Below, piece by piece: positions 29,794-29,915 of a stretch of 29,915 nucleotides of DNA. The stretch covers positions 1 to 29,915 of the forward strand of contig OUQQ01000204.1 in NCBI GenBank assembly GCA_900404475.1. The letters are read 5' to 3'. The stretch comes from Spongospora subterranea (lineage: Eukaryota; Endomyxa; Phytomyxea; Plasmodiophorida; Plasmodiophoridae). Numbering within the stretch: the first letter of the stretch is position 1; the number at the start of each line of letters is the position of its first letter. Under the pieces are notes generated by a model. It had not been told where the DNA came from and made no database searches. It was given only the letters and a program-made list of their open reading frames with translations. A program made the translations under genes and the position numbers.

Positions 29794-29915
29794 AGTCCAA
29801 TAATGACGGAAATTGGTACACTGTGCAAGAGTCTTCGGTAAGACTTTGGTGTCCTGGCCCCCCCCCAATGTACATGCGCAGCCTTTTCTGGTGGTGGTAT
29901 TTTCTGGGGGGGGGG

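Overview
The window is eukaryotic nuclear DNA. The genes are split by short GT-AG introns (mostly 50-70 nt, one of 34 nt), two minus-strand genes are followed by AATAAA signals, and the sequence carries a Dr1/NC2-beta histone-fold gene, Rho guanine-nucleotide exchange domains with a FYVE finger, and remnants of Ty1/copia, Ty3/gypsy (chromodomain), PIF/Harbinger and MULE-like elements. A 10-base N gap shows it is a scaffold piece. The mix suits a compact protist or early-diverging fungus on the opisthokont side, but I cannot place the species.

Left part (about 0.8-13.6 kb) is mostly gene-dense. Three genes run on the minus strand in close succession: an unrecognised gene (797-1766), a small TPR protein (1856-2308) and Dr1 (2443-2859). 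On the plus strand follow an unrecognised three-exon protein with hydrophobic C-terminal segments (3405-4912), a stretch of decayed sequence with a Ty1/copia RNase H remnant and a nested hairpin repeat (about 4.9-7.3 kb), a 90-residue single-pass membrane protein (7898-8238), a DUF4833-like protein (9356-10026) and, only 50 bp further on, a large Rho GEF gene (10077-13608). Splicing in frame through a 62-nt intron joins what first look like two GEF genes into one protein of about 1004 residues with order WW-like, DH, PH, FYVE, DH, PH.

Right part (13.6-29.9 kb) is repeat-rich: fragments of DDE transposases on the minus strand, unrecognised multi-exon coding stretches at 17.3-18.0 and 18.9-19.7 kb, a PIF/Harbinger relic next to a foldback repeat, and a large inverted duplication (about 21.46-24.24 against 25.19-27.66 kb). 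Each arm of that duplication holds a copy of an unrecognised gene whose internal exons are all phase 1-1 multiples of three. The left copy reads open through eleven exons; the right copy carries a frame-breaking 5-nt difference. The window ends with pyrimidine-rich and direct repeats and a Ty3/gypsy chromodomain fragment.

The genes do not form an obvious pathway. The main points of interest are the tandem GEF architecture, the modular inverted gene pair, and the repeated theme of neighbouring inverted gene copies (0.2-1.3 kb and 21.5-27.7 kb). All exon models were made by eye from reading frame, splice-site dinucleotides and paralogue comparison; no searches could be run.
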